A stretch of DNA of 64,000 nucleotides from Haloarchaeobius salinus (GCF_024464185.1 NZ_JANHAU010000001.1:930001-994000), one strand, 5' to 3'. Shown: positions 1 through 8,937, counted from the first letter of the stretch. Program-made: numbers and translations. The notes: generated by a model from the letters alone, not told the origin.

Positions 1-210
1 CCGTTCCGCACGGGCGGCGACCTGTTCGACGCCGACGCGGACCGCGTCGCGGACGGACCGGGTGGTCCCGTTCCAGCCGAACCGGGCGTCGGGGTGGACG
101 GCGACGGCGAGCCGTGGCGTCGGCTGTCGCGTCGGTCGGCCCGACGCGAGCCCGCCGATGGCGGCGGTGCCGACGGCCGCGAGGAGCCGTCGTCTGGAGA
201 GCGACTGCAC
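1..210 (-). CDS. Tat-exported protein, N-terminal part only
   Basis: The gene runs off the left edge, so only the first 70 codons are visible. It starts with GTG; no ATG lies upstream in frame. The N-terminus carries a twin-arginine signal (SRRRLL followed by an alanine/glycine-rich hydrophobic stretch), so the protein is probably exported folded by the Tat pathway, as is common in haloarchaea. No lipobox cysteine follows the hydrophobic stretch, so it need not be a lipoprotein. The mature part begins in a threonine/proline-rich spacer and then reads as ordinary folded protein (AVAVHPDARFGWNG). The family cannot be recognised from this fragment. Confidence 0.6.
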   Translation of the reverse strand, partial: MQSLSRRRLLAAVGTAAIGGLASGRPTRQPTPRLAVAVHPDARFGWNGTTRSVRDAVRVGVEQVAARAER

Positions 211-351
211 GTGCGGACCGTCGACGGTTCGAGCCGTAATCTTTGGGGCGGTGTCGACTGGCGAATGGGTGGATACAACGTCCCGTCAGGTCGACGGCGG
301 GGCGTCCCCTTCCCCCCAACGATTATCCCGACGCCCGCCAATGGCTCGGGT

Positions 352-627
352 ATGGCAGACGTGCTGTCCGACGACGAGGTCGACGAGCAGCTCCCCGAGG
401 GCTGGGACCGGGACGGCGACGAGATCGTCCGGGTGTTCGAGTTCGACGACTACATGAAAGGCGTCAACTTCGCGCAGCTGACGGGCGAGATCGCCGAGGC
501 ACAGTTCCACCATCCGGAGCTGATAATCCGGTACGAGGAGGTCGAGGTCCGCTTCACCAGCCACGAGGCGGGTGGTATCACCGAACAGGACATCGAGATG
601 GCCGATATCCTCAACGCGGAAGTGTAG
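352..627 (+). CDS. Pterin-4a-carbinolamine dehydratase
   Basis: This 91-residue cytosolic enzyme dehydrates 4a-hydroxy-tetrahydropterin in pterin recycling. The family motif with the paired histidines is present (EAQFHHPEL), followed by the conserved beta strand and the segment HEAGGITEQDIEMA with the third family histidine. The length matches the usual 90-110 residues. The start is the ATG just before MADVLSDDEVDEQ, where the acidic N-terminus typical of halophiles begins. No aromatic amino acid hydroxylase is visible here, so the substrate pathway is not given by context. The LWR-salt gene follows after two bases, suggesting co-transcription. Confidence 0.88.
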   Translation: MADVLSDDEVDEQLPEGWDRDGDEIVRVFEFDDYMKGVNFAQLTGEIAEAQFHHPELIIRYEEVEVRFTSHEAGGITEQDIEMADILNAEV

Positions 628-629
628 CG

Positions 630-1007
630 GTGCAGGCGGCGTACGTCGTCCGGGTGCGCTTCCGACTCGCCCCGACCGAGGGACGGGTGTCGGTCGACCC
701 GTCGACGTTCGAGACCACCGTTCGCTGGTCGGCACCCGAGCCCGGCAGCGACGGCTGGCTGTTCTTCCGCGACCACTGCTGGCACGGCGAGTTCAACGAC
801 CCGGCCCACGCGAGGGAGCTCGTCGCCGACGCACTCGGCGTGCCGGTCGAGGACGCCTCCTTCAGCGAACTGCGGACCGACGGGGCGTACCTCGACGCAC
901 TGAAGGCCGAGGTCGGTGCCGACCTGACGCTGTTCAACGCCGAGTCGACGAGCGAGGCGCTCTCGAAGTACCTCGGGAGCTCCATCCACGTCGTCGACGA
1001 GCTGTGA
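630..1007 (+). CDS. LWR-salt family protein (haloarchaeal)
   Basis: A 125-residue protein starting at a GTG two bases after the dehydratase stop. The segment GWLFFRDHCWHGEFND resembles the signature region of the halophile-specific LWR-salt family, where the named residues Leu-Trp-Arg lie after FRD. Here they read Cys-Trp-His, so this is a divergent member or a close relative. There is no signal peptide or membrane segment. The function of the family is unknown. The tight spacing to the pterin dehydratase indicates one transcription unit. Confidence 0.6.
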   Translation: MQAAYVVRVRFRLAPTEGRVSVDPSTFETTVRWSAPEPGSDGWLFFRDHCWHGEFNDPAHARELVADALGVPVEDASFSELRTDGAYLDALKAEVGADLTLFNAESTSEALSKYLGSSIHVVDEL

Positions 1008-1025
1008 GCACCGCCCTCTCCTGTC

Positions 1026-1643
1026 TCAGTCCCGGAGGCGGGCGATGCGCGCCGACCCCGACGTGGCGTCGATGTGGACCTGGACCGTGCGGTCGCCGGC
1101 CTTCGCGGGAACGATCCACGAGCCGGTGGTCCGGTACGGCTCCTCGGTGACCGTCGGGTCGTCGTAGCCGTGGGCGCTCAGCTCCGCTATCGCGAGTTCC
1201 TCGGCCTCGTCGGCGTCGTGGATGGTCGGCTCGTCGGTCATCCGGATGGTGACGACGGGCACGTCGGCGGTGCGGACGACGCGCTCGGTGACGCTCCCGA
1301 TGATGGCCCGGTCGACGCCGGTGCGGCCGTGGGTCCCCATGACGATCATGTCGGCGGCGGCCTCGTCGGCGTAGTCGAGGACGGCCTCGTGGGGGACGCC
1401 CTGCCGGACGGCGGTCGTCACGTCGACGCCGTCCTCCCGGGCGGCGTTCGCGACGGTCTCGACGGTCCGCTCGGCCTCCTCGCTCGCCCGCTCCGCCGCG
1501 GTCTCGTCGCGGTAGGGGTCCTCGGTGACGACGGAGAGCACGTGCAGGGTCGCGTCGTACTGTCTCGCGAGGTCGATGGCGTGGCGTCGCGCCCGGTTCG
1601 TCGCGTCACTCCCGTCGGTGGGAAACAGCACCGTGTCGTACAT
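1026..1643 (-). CDS. Universal stress protein with C-terminal extension
   Basis: A 205-residue protein. Residues 1-140 are a UspA domain: the N-terminal strand MYDTVLFPTDGSD and the nucleotide-binding pattern GTHGRTGVDRAIIGSVTE (Gly-x2-Gly-x9-Gly-Ser) are intact, so it should bind ATP. About 65 residues follow the Usp domain, ending in VQVHIDATSGSARIARLRD, which reads like a small PepSY-type beta-hairpin domain. Ordinary haloarchaeal Usp proteins stop near 140-150 residues. The gene is convergent with the LWR-salt gene. A stress or signalling role follows from the family only. Confidence 0.85.
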   Translation of the reverse strand: MYDTVLFPTDGSDATNRARRHAIDLARQYDATLHVLSVVTEDPYRDETAAERASEEAERTVETVANAAREDGVDVTTAVRQGVPHEAVLDYADEAAADMIVMGTHGRTGVDRAIIGSVTERVVRTADVPVVTIRMTDEPTIHDADEAEELAIAELSAHGYDDPTVTEEPYRTTGSWIVPAKAGDRTVQVHIDATSGSARIARLRD

Positions 1644-1691
1644 ACGTGACCCTTCAGCGTCGTGTGACTTAAACGCGGGCGACGGTTCCCG

Positions 1692-2666
1692 TCAGCTGGT
1701 GTCCCGGAGCGTCTCGATGCGCTCCGCAGTCGGTGGGTGCGAGTCGGGCAGTCGGTTCTTCACCTCGATGAACCGGCGGCGGACCGTCCAGCCGTAGGGT
1801 TCGCGGTCGCCGTCGGGACCGAGCAGCACGGGTGGGTCGGGGTTCTCGGGTGGCGGCGGGACGATGGAGAAGGCCTCGACACCGTCGGCCGCACGGAGGT
1901 CGGTCACCGGCGAGCCGTCGAACCGGCCGTCGAGCGCCGTCAGCGCACTGGCGAGTGCGGCGGGGTCCCCGGTCAGCGCGACGGCGGCACGGTCGGCGGC
2001 GCGCTCGCGCTGGCGGGTGAACAGCACGAGCAGCCCCCTCCCGACCGCGAGGAAGGCACCACCGACGGCGAGACTGAACAGCAACGCGACGGCGCTGAGG
2101 GGGTGTGCAGCCGTTCCGGGCTCGTCCCCGAGCGTCGAGAGCCCCCAGCCGAACAGGTCGTCCGCGACGAACACCGGCACCGCGCAGGCGCTCGTCACCG
2201 CCACGTCGCGGTTGGCGACGTGGGCGAGTTCGTGGGCGACGACGGCGCGGAGCTCGTCGTCGTCGAGCGCGTCGAGCGTTCCCGTCGAGACGACGAGCGT
2301 CGTCGACGACGGTCGGAGCCCCGTCACCAGCGCGACCGGCGCATCGGTGTCGAGCAGGCGGACTGCCGGCGTCGGCACGGCGAGCTGCGAGCTGGTACGG
2401 GACACGAGCGCGTCGACCTCCGGTGGCGAGTCGGTGACGGGCGCGTCGAACGTCGACAGCGGCGACGACCGGAGTTCGGTGCCGACGGCGTACGCCGCCG
2501 GGGCGAGCACGAGGATGGCCGCGAGCGTGCCGGACGCGACGGGCGCGACGCCGACCAGCCGGAGGACGGCGAAGACGGCCGCGAACAGCGTCGCACAGAG
2601 CGCGAGCGTCGTGACCGCGAGCCCGGTCGCCGCGACGACCATCCGGAGGCGGAGCTGGAGGGACAC
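1692..2666 (-). CDS. M48 family membrane metalloprotease (HtpX-like)
   Basis: A 324-residue membrane protease. Two hydrophobic segments occupy residues 8-38 and 45-63, the zinc motif HELAH is at 145-149, and another membrane hairpin follows near 185-215. The third zinc ligand is probably the glutamate of RERAADRAAV. HtpX-type enzymes degrade damaged membrane proteins. I chose the GTG start (MSLQLRLRM) because the longer in-frame extension is arginine/proline-rich non-coding sequence containing the AT-rich promoter of this gene (cgattttgctcc on the coding strand). A second M48 gene lies at 62.4 kb. Confidence 0.85.
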   Translation of the reverse strand: MSLQLRLRMVVAATGLAVTTLALCATLFAAVFAVLRLVGVAPVASGTLAAILVLAPAAYAVGTELRSSPLSTFDAPVTDSPPEVDALVSRTSSQLAVPTPAVRLLDTDAPVALVTGLRPSSTTLVVSTGTLDALDDDELRAVVAHELAHVANRDVAVTSACAVPVFVADDLFGWGLSTLGDEPGTAAHPLSAVALLFSLAVGGAFLAVGRGLLVLFTRQRERAADRAAVALTGDPAALASALTALDGRFDGSPVTDLRAADGVEAFSIVPPPPENPDPPVLLGPDGDREPYGWTVRRRFIEVKNRLPDSHPPTAERIETLRDTS

Positions 2667-2803
2667 GCCCGAACCTGTCGGGTCCTGGAGCAAAATCGTT
2701 GTGGAACGCGGCCGGCCGGCCCGGGTCGACGGTCGTCGGTCCCGACACACCGTCACACATCCCCGGAAGACACTTACGGCGAACCGTCCTAGTTCTGAGT
2801 CCG

Positions 2804-3478
2804 ATGCCGCCCGAGTACGACTACTGGCTGCTGGACCTCGACGGGACCCTCGTCGACGTGGACTGGTCCTACACCCGCGAGGTGTTCGACCGCGTCGGCG
2901 ACCGTCTCGGCCGCCGGTTCACCGACCAGGAGGCCCATACCCTCTGGCACGGCCTCACCGGCAAGCGCGACGACCAGCTCCGCGCGTGGGGCGTCGACCC
3001 CGCCGAGTTCTGGCCCGCCTTCCACGCCGTCGAGGACCCCCAGGTCCGCGCCGAGAACACATTCCTCCACCCCGACGCAGCGTTCGTTGGCGACCTCGAC
3101 TGTCCAGTCGGGCTCGTCACGCACTGCCAGCAGTTCCTCGCCGACCCCGTCATCGACCACGTCGGCATCCGCGACTGGTTCGATTCCATCGTCTGCTGCA
3201 CCGACGACACCGGCTGGAAGCCCGACCCGACACCCGTCTACCACGCGCTCCGGGACATGGGCGTCGCGAGGCCGCCGGTCGCCACCGACGGTGGCGTCGC
3301 GACCGGGGGCAGGGGCGTCCTCGCCGGCGACGGCAGCGGCGACGTCGGCGCGGCCTGGAACGCCGGCCTCGACGCCATCCACGTCGAGCGCCACGGCCAC
3401 GAGTTCCGCGGCCACTGCGTGATGGGCGACCACCGCGTCGAGACGTTCGCCGAGCTGTGGACCGACGACCGGTACTGA
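2804..3478 (+). CDS. HAD-superfamily hydrolase (phosphatase-like)
   Basis: A 224-residue soluble protein. HAD motif I is DLDGTLVD with the nucleophile Asp11 and general acid Asp13. Motif II is the Thr of GLVTHCQQF, the motif III lysine is GWKPDP, and the terminal GDGSGDVGAAWNAGL supplies the acidic pair. This fits the phosphoglycolate phosphatase-like branch with a helical cap. A glycine-rich insertion (VATDGGVATGGRG) sits just before the last motif and is unusual. The substrate cannot be told. The ATG is preceded by the divergent promoter shared with the M48 gene. Confidence 0.85.
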   Translation: MPPEYDYWLLDLDGTLVDVDWSYTREVFDRVGDRLGRRFTDQEAHTLWHGLTGKRDDQLRAWGVDPAEFWPAFHAVEDPQVRAENTFLHPDAAFVGDLDCPVGLVTHCQQFLADPVIDHVGIRDWFDSIVCCTDDTGWKPDPTPVYHALRDMGVARPPVATDGGVATGGRGVLAGDGSGDVGAAWNAGLDAIHVERHGHEFRGHCVMGDHRVETFAELWTDDRY

Positions 3479-3494
3479 GCGACCGCGCGCAGAA

Positions 3495-3821
3495 TCAGTC
3501 CTCCTCCTCTTCGCCGTCCGGGAGCCGTTGCACCGCCCGCAGCCACCGCTCCTTGGCCCGCTGCCCGGGGAACGCGTACGGGTCGTCCGTGATGTCCCAG
3601 GGCGTCCCCATCACCGGGCCGACAGCCCTGCCGGTCAGGCTCAGCCAGACGCCGACTGCCACCACGGTCGCGAGCATCGAGAGGAGGACAGCGACCGCGA
3701 CGCCGACGAGACCGCCGACCTGGAGCGCCGGAAGGACCACGACCAGGAAGAGCCCTCCCACGGTGACCGCGAACAGGACACGTCTGACCCAGTCGCCGGA
3801 GATGTCGAACGAGTCGGCCAT
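3495..3821 (-). CDS. Small two-helix membrane protein
   Basis: A 108-residue protein with a short soluble N-terminus (MADSFDISGDWVRR), two transmembrane helices at about 15-33 and 36-62, and a cytosolic tail ending in an acidic stretch (PDGEEEED). The tail contains DITDDPYAFPGQRAKERWLRA, apparently conserved soluble structure. I do not recognise the family and assign no function. The gene is divergent from the FilR1-like regulator downstream. Confidence 0.7.
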   Translation of the reverse strand: MADSFDISGDWVRRVLFAVTVGGLFLVVVLPALQVGGLVGVAVAVLLSMLATVVAVGVWLSLTGRAVGPVMGTPWDITDDPYAFPGQRAKERWLRAVQRLPDGEEEED

Positions 3822-3952
3822 CGTCCTGTCGGTGATTCGTCTCGGGAAGTGATAATGTTTTACCAGCTGTGGGTTCGGTCGTCGGACTCCCGGACACGGA
3901 CCAATCGTGCCGGTCAGGCTGGTCGCGCCGGCGCACGGGACGACGTCAGTAC

Positions 3953-3965
3953 TGATTATTATAGT
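3953..3965 (+). promoter_or_regulatory. TATA-like promoter of the FilR1-like regulator
   Basis: The AT-rich run gattattatagtt lies about 20-32 bases upstream of the regulator's ATG, where an archaeal TATA box sits for a leaderless transcript. It stands out in otherwise GC-rich DNA. Confidence 0.45.
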
Positions 3966-3984
3966 TCGACACTGAACAAGGTGT

Positions 3985-4806
3985 ATGGAGGGCGACGAAA
4001 CCGTCGACCGCGAGTTCCTCCTCGAAGTCGTCAAACGAGCGCCGATGCTCGCAGCTCTCAGGGAGGGATCGATGACTCCCCGTGACCTCGAGCACCGCCT
4101 CGGGATCTCGAGATCGACGAGACACCGGAACACGACCTCACTCACTGACCGGGGGGTCCTCGAGAAGTCAGATGGCGAATACAGGCTGACCGAGTTCGGG
4201 CGGGCACTCGCGGATGTCGTCGCAACGTTCGAGACGGACATGCAGACGACCGTTCGGCTCGCCCCGGTGTTCGACGCCGTTTCCGACAGCCTACCCACGT
4301 GCCCAACCGACATCTTCGCCGACGCAACCGTCACGACGACCGACCAGGGCGACCCGTTCGGGCCGCTGGCGCGGTTCGTCTCACTGGTCCGGGAGACCGA
4401 CTCGTTGCGCATGATGGATTCGTACGCAGTCGCGCCGACGTACATCGACGAGGTCCACGGGAGGATTCTCGATGGTCTGCATACGGAGGTCATCGAGCGT
4501 CCGGACGTCGCGAACGACATCATGGAACACTATCCGAGGAGGTGTGTGGAGCTCTGTGCGAGTGAGCACCTCACGATGAAGCTGTTCGACGATCTCCCGT
4601 TCGGACTCGCCATCCTCGACAACCGGGTCGGAATCGGTGTTCGGGACGATGAGACGAACGTCCCCCGTGCGTTCGTCGACACCGACGCCAGCGAAGCGCG
4701 CGACTGGGCTGAAACGCTCTTCGAGACCTACTGGGACGAGTCGGTTCCGTTGCGACGGTTCAACCCGAAGGCACTGCAGGAGGCAATCGAACGCCACGAC
4801 CTGTAA
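3985..4806 (+). CDS. Winged-helix regulator, FilR1-like
   Basis: A 273-residue transcription factor. Residues 8-75 form a winged helix (MTPRDLEHRLGISRSTRHRN is the recognition region, then RGVLEKSDGEYRLTEFG as the wing). The rest matches the FilR1 middle domain found in many archaeal regulators (RFVSLVRETDSLRMMDSY, then DLPFGLAILDNRVGIGVRDD). Such proteins are thought to sense a small ligand through the C-terminal domain. Nearby targets are not evident; it may regulate its own divergent promoter. Codon use is slightly less GC-rich than its neighbours. Confidence 0.85.
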   Translation: MEGDETVDREFLLEVVKRAPMLAALREGSMTPRDLEHRLGISRSTRHRNTTSLTDRGVLEKSDGEYRLTEFGRALADVVATFETDMQTTVRLAPVFDAVSDSLPTCPTDIFADATVTTTDQGDPFGPLARFVSLVRETDSLRMMDSYAVAPTYIDEVHGRILDGLHTEVIERPDVANDIMEHYPRRCVELCASEHLTMKLFDDLPFGLAILDNRVGIGVRDDETNVPRAFVDTDASEARDWAETLFETYWDESVPLRRFNPKALQEAIERHDL

Positions 4807-4865
4807 TCAGTGAGCTGCGTGCCGTGGGTCACCAGTCGAAAGCGCCTGTCGACGATGGCGGCCGT

Positions 4866-5174
4866 TCAGCTCTGCTGTGGCCCGTCGACCGGCTGGCCTC
4901 GTCGTTCGATTCGGGTTACCGGGAGCCCGGCGCAGTCCGCGTGCTCGTAGATTGCGTCCTCCGTTTCGGCCCTGAAATGACAGAGGGTGCCAGTGACTTC
5001 GTCGTCCTCGTTCGTCATTATCTCCGACCGGACCCAGTCGATGGCGGTGCCCTCGTCCCGTGCGGTCTCGACTGCCGCGACCGACCGTTCGCTCGCCCGT
5101 TCGCGTTCGGCGTGGGTGACCGGTTCGTCCAGGATGCGCAGGATGAGGAAGTCGGCCAGCTCCGGGTCGGTCAT
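4866..5174 (-). CDS. DUF4242 family small protein
   Basis: A 102-residue soluble protein resembling the DUF4242 (SCO4226-like nickel-binding) family. The ferredoxin-like pattern is visible: a first strand and helix (LADFLILRILDEPVTHAERE), a central strand VRSEIMTNEDDEVTGTLCHF, and the closing helix IYEHADCAGLPVTRIERR. Proteins of this family are small dimeric beta-barrels of uncertain role. The gene is convergent with the FilR1-like regulator. A TATA-like run (gtaaaagtacc on the coding strand, near 5247-5257) lies about 75 bases upstream. Confidence 0.6.
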   Translation of the reverse strand: MTDPELADFLILRILDEPVTHAERERASERSVAAVETARDEGTAIDWVRSEIMTNEDDEVTGTLCHFRAETEDAIYEHADCAGLPVTRIERRGQPVDGPQQS

Positions 5175-5425
5175 GACGCCCCTCCCTGTTCCGCTGTCGA
5201 TCTCGACACGTCGCCGTCGACCGTCGTCTGGTCTCGAGGAGACATGGTACTTTTACGACGGGGGTGGAGTTGTACCTACTCGTCGGGATTCTCCCACAGA
5301 CTGGAACAGTTCCACGCGGTGAGACGCGTCAGACTCATCGCCTGAACGTACGCAATCTCTCCATCCGCCGGCGAGACATCGATGTATCCGTCGAAGGCGG
5401 GAGTACGTTGCTCGGGTGCCGGTCA

Positions 5426-5632
5426 CTAGGGCCCGTGATCGCTCCCGCTCCCGGGTTTCCCGAACAGGACGAAGAACAGGATCGACAGTCCGAATCCCGC
5501 AGCGAGGAGCGGGTTCCCCGCCGCCAACTCCCCCGCTCGCTGCACCGTGAGTTGTCCGGAGAAATGCAACGCACCGCCGATTACGCTGAACAACGCGATT
5601 ACCGGGAGCATCTCCTTCGGACTGTTGACCAT
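5426..5632 (-). CDS. Small two-helix membrane protein
   Basis: A 68-residue protein with two predicted membrane helices (about residues 9-25 and 43-60) joined by a loop containing QRAGELAAGN, and a short C-terminal tail KPGSGSDHGP. I chose this reading because its codons show the GC-rich third positions of local genes and it has a clear hydrophobic pattern. Function and family are unknown. Upstream there are AT-rich stretches near 5640-5670 that could hold its promoter. Confidence 0.55.
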   Translation of the reverse strand: MVNSPKEMLPVIALFSVIGGALHFSGQLTVQRAGELAAGNPLLAAGFGLSILFFVLFGKPGSGSDHGP

Positions 5633-5731
5633 CTCACATCAGTACAACACAATCGATACCCGATGCGTAAATAGCTAGCTCGGCGACATCTCAGCTCCGG
5701 AGAGCCGGCTGAACGGTCCGGAACGGATACG

Positions 5732-7639
5732 CTACTGCGAGTACCCCGCCAACCCATCGGCCAGCCCGGCCTCCGAATCCAGTGCCGCCACGAGCGTCCG
5801 CACGCCCTGCTTCTCGACTCTGTCGGGGTTCCCGAGCAGGCGCACCCGCTCGTGCCCACAGGAGACGAACCCCATATCGAGTGTCTCCGCGGTCGCCCGG
5901 AGCCCGAGCGCCACGTCAGCGTCGCCCGACCTGACCACCCGCGCCGGGCTCTCGTGCGCCCGCCGGCCGGCGTCGAAGCCGTCGATGGACTCGACGAGGT
6001 CGTGGCGTTCGACGCCGCGCTCGTCGGCCAGTTCCGCGAGGGCGTTCGCCAGCGTCGTCCGCAGTCCCGACGCCGTGGTCCGGTTGACGAACCGGAGGTC
6101 GTGGTCGGCGAGATCGGCGAGCCCGGACACGTCGTCGGGGTTCCCGTGCGGGACGACGAGTCCCCACTCGCGCCGCCAGTCGGCGAGAAGTTCGGGGTCG
6201 TCCTCTTCGCCGTCGTGGTCGATGTCCACGGGACCGGAGACGACGGCCACGTCCGGCACGTCGGCCCGGAGCCGTCGGAGCCCCGGCCGGGTGCCGACGC
6301 CGAGGTAGCGGGCCGTCGGGACGCGGTCGAGGGCGAGCGACAGCAGCGGGTCGTCCTCGCCGACGCCGAAGACGGCCGGGGGTCGCACGTCCGGCGAGAA
6401 CAGTTGCACTGTCACCGTCTCGCCCGCGTCGAGGTAGGTCACGTCGGCGGGCATCTCGACGACGCCGTCGGCCTCCGCGAGGCTGGTCGTCGCGCCGGAG
6501 CCCTTGTCGACGGGGTAGACGAGCGTCCGGCCGTCGCCCGTCTCGACGAGGCCGACGGAGACGAACCGGTGGCGACCCTCGGCGTGGCGCTCGCGTTCGG
6601 CGAGTTCGCCGGTCGTCGTCGCCGCCGCGGACTCGGGGAGCCCGGCGGCCCGGCGGATGGCCGGCGCGACGAACGTCCGGAAGATAGTGAGCGCGGAGAC
6701 GGGGTAGCCCGGGAGCCCGACGTACGCGCTGTCTTCGAGCTTCCCGACGAGCATCGGCTTGCCCGGCTTGACGGCGACGCCGTGGACGAGGAGTTCGCCG
6801 CGCTCCTCGACGACCCGGTACACCACGTCGACCGCGCTCGCGCTGGTGCTGCCCGAGGAGAGCACGAGGTCGCACTCGTCCGCTGCTTCGGAGAGCACGC
6901 GCTCCATCTCGTCGTAGTCGTCGCCGGTGTGGGGGTAGAGCCGTGGCTCGCCACCCGCGTCCGCCACCCCGGCGGCGACGCTGTAGCTGTTCACGTCGTA
7001 GATCTGCCCGCGCTCGTCGTGGAGCTCCTCGCCGGGCCGGACCAGCTCCTCGCCGGTCGAGACGATGCCGACCGTCGGCCTCCCCTTCACCGGCACCCCG
7101 TCGACGCCGAGCGCCGACAGCAGGCCGACCTCGCGGGGCGTGATTCGCGTTCCAGGGCCGAGCGCGCGCTCGCCCGCCGCGACGTCGGTGCCCGCGAAGG
7201 CGACGTTCCCGCCGGGCGTGACGCTGGTCCTGACCGCCACGTGCTCGTTCCCGTCGCCGTTCTCGACCAGGTCCGTCTCCTCGACCATCACCATCGCGTC
7301 CGCGCCGTCGGGCATCACCGCGCCCGTCGATATCTCGACGCACTCGCCGACGTCGACGGTCACGTCGGGTTCGGTGCCCGCATCCACGCGGCCGACGAGG
7401 TCCAGCGTCGCGGGGTCGGTCTCGCTCGCGCCGAAGGTGTCCTTCGCCCGGAGCGCGTAGCCGTCCAGTTTCGCCCGGTCGAAGCCGGGCACGTCGCGTT
7501 CTGCGTCGATTCGCTCGGCGAGGACCCGACCGCGAGCCTCACCCAGCGGCACCGTCTCGGGTTCGGGTTCGAGGTCGAGGCTGGCGATGGCCTCGTGGGC
7601 CGCCTCGGGGGGTGCCAGCTCGCGGAACTCCTTCCTCAC
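5732..7639 (-). CDS. moeA: MoeA-type molybdopterin protein with PBP-like tail
   Basis: A 635-residue two-domain protein. Residues 1-400 are MoeA (molybdate insertion into adenylated molybdopterin): PGFDRAKLDGYALRA near the N-terminus and the molybdopterin motif SSGSTSASAVDVVY. The C-terminal 210 residues read as a substrate-binding-protein domain of the LysR/PBP type (VVSGPVDIDHDG, then LRFVNRTTASGLRTTL and DVALGLRATAETLDM). This fusion is known in archaea and is thought to sense molybdate or a related ligand. The GTG start overlaps the stop of the upstream moeA homologue (GTGA), which fixes it and shows translational coupling. Confidence 0.88.
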   Translation of the reverse strand: MRKEFRELAPPEAAHEAIASLDLEPEPETVPLGEARGRVLAERIDAERDVPGFDRAKLDGYALRAKDTFGASETDPATLDLVGRVDAGTEPDVTVDVGECVEISTGAVMPDGADAMVMVEETDLVENGDGNEHVAVRTSVTPGGNVAFAGTDVAAGERALGPGTRITPREVGLLSALGVDGVPVKGRPTVGIVSTGEELVRPGEELHDERGQIYDVNSYSVAAGVADAGGEPRLYPHTGDDYDEMERVLSEAADECDLVLSSGSTSASAVDVVYRVVEERGELLVHGVAVKPGKPMLVGKLEDSAYVGLPGYPVSALTIFRTFVAPAIRRAAGLPESAAATTTGELAERERHAEGRHRFVSVGLVETGDGRTLVYPVDKGSGATTSLAEADGVVEMPADVTYLDAGETVTVQLFSPDVRPPAVFGVGEDDPLLSLALDRVPTARYLGVGTRPGLRRLRADVPDVAVVSGPVDIDHDGEEDDPELLADWRREWGLVVPHGNPDDVSGLADLADHDLRFVNRTTASGLRTTLANALAELADERGVERHDLVESIDGFDAGRRAHESPARVVRSGDADVALGLRATAETLDMGFVSCGHERVRLLGNPDRVEKQGVRTLVAALDSEAGLADGLAGYSQ

Positions 7640-8865
7640 GGCGACCACCCCCAGCGCTGGACGGCGACGAGGTCGCCCTCCGGCAGGCCCTCGATGCCCT
7701 CGCGGATCTCGATCCAGCCGTCGGCGAGACCGACCGACGAGTGCGACAGCGGGCCGTCGGTTCTGATTGGAACCGCGACGCGCTGGCCACCCTCCGCGTC
7801 GAACCGCACCCGGACGTACGTCCTGACGCCCGGCTCGGAGGGGACCTTCCGTGCGAGCATCGCGGGCCCGGTCGGCGGCTCCTCGTACTCGCGCCCATCG
7901 GCCCACGTCGCGGCGGGCCGGAGGAACTGCATCGCACCGACGACGCACGCTGCGGGGCCGCCCGGGAGGACCACGACGGGCGTGTCGTCGACCGAGCCGA
8001 GTCCCAGCGACTCGCCGGGCGTCGCCGCGATGCCGTGGACGAACAGCGAGCCGGCACTCGCCAGGGCGTCGGGCACGCGGTCGGACTCGCCGAGCCCCGA
8101 GCCGCCGGTCGTCGCGACGATGTCCGCGTCGGTGGCTGCATCACGGAGCGCGCCGGCGATGGCCGCCGCGTCGTCGGCGACCGGCCCGTGTCGCTCGGCG
8201 ACGCCGCCCCACCGTTCGACCAGCCGGATGACGGTCAGGGAGTCCGTCTCGACGCTCTCGCCGGGACCGGGCTCGTCGTCGACGAGGTCGTCCCCGACCG
8301 GGACGACCGCGACCCGTGGCCGCTCCCTGACGGTCACCGTCTCCACGCCCGCGGCACGTAGCAGTCCGAGATCCGGCGGTCGGAGCCGGCGTCCCGGCTC
8401 GTACAGCGACTGGTCGGCGGCCACGTCCGAGCCGACGGCCGCGACGCCGTCACAGACCGCGACGGGGTCGAACACCTCGACGGTGTCGTCGACCAGCGCC
8501 GCACCGCCGACCGGGACGACGGCGTCCGCGCCCGATGGGAGCGGGTCGCCGGCGTCCACACGGCGTGCGCCCCCCGTGGGTCCGCCGTCACCGACGTCGC
8601 CGTCGGCATCCAGCAGCGCGGGCGACCGGTCGCTCGCGCCGAACGTCGTGCTCGCGGCCACCGCGAACCCGTCGACCGAGGCCCGCGACTCCCCCGGAAC
8701 CGCCCGGCGAGCGGTCACGGCGGCGGCCAGCGTCCGCCCGTCCGCGTCGGCCACCGGGACCGTCTCCGTCCGCTCGACCGTCGACACCCGCCCGCGGAGG
8801 CGCTCCCTCGCGTCGTCGATGCGAGTCCGCTCGCGGAACCCGGACTCGCGCCTGCGTTCGTCCAT
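7636..8865 (-). CDS. moeA: MoeA homologue (molybdopterin biosynthesis)
   Basis: A 409-residue MoeA-like protein acting in molybdenum cofactor maturation. Seen are the N-terminal segment PGESRASVDGFAVAA and the MogA-like fold with the binding motif TTGGSGLGESDRVPDAL, followed by FVHGIAATPGESLGLG. It lacks the binding-protein tail of its downstream partner. Several residues in the first conserved block differ from the canonical DGYA context (DGFAVAAS), so the two paralogues may have split roles. It is first in the two-gene operon, with a four-base overlap to the next gene. Confidence 0.85.
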   Translation of the reverse strand: MDERRRESGFRERTRIDDARERLRGRVSTVERTETVPVADADGRTLAAAVTARRAVPGESRASVDGFAVAASTTFGASDRSPALLDADGDVGDGGPTGGARRVDAGDPLPSGADAVVPVGGAALVDDTVEVFDPVAVCDGVAAVGSDVAADQSLYEPGRRLRPPDLGLLRAAGVETVTVRERPRVAVVPVGDDLVDDEPGPGESVETDSLTVIRLVERWGGVAERHGPVADDAAAIAGALRDAATDADIVATTGGSGLGESDRVPDALASAGSLFVHGIAATPGESLGLGSVDDTPVVVLPGGPAACVVGAMQFLRPAATWADGREYEEPPTGPAMLARKVPSEPGVRTYVRVRFDAEGGQRVAVPIRTDGPLSHSSVGLADGWIEIREGIEGLPEGDLVAVQRWGWSP

Positions 8866-8937
8866 GTTCGCAGAGTCCGTGGGCGGAGGCAAAAACGTGC
8901 GGGACGGCCCCACACCGCGCCGGCCCGGAACTATCAA

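Noticed and set aside
5264-5674. Plus-strand frame opposite the 68-residue membrane protein
   Set aside because: It lacks any domain or hydrophobic pattern and overlaps the better minus-strand candidate.
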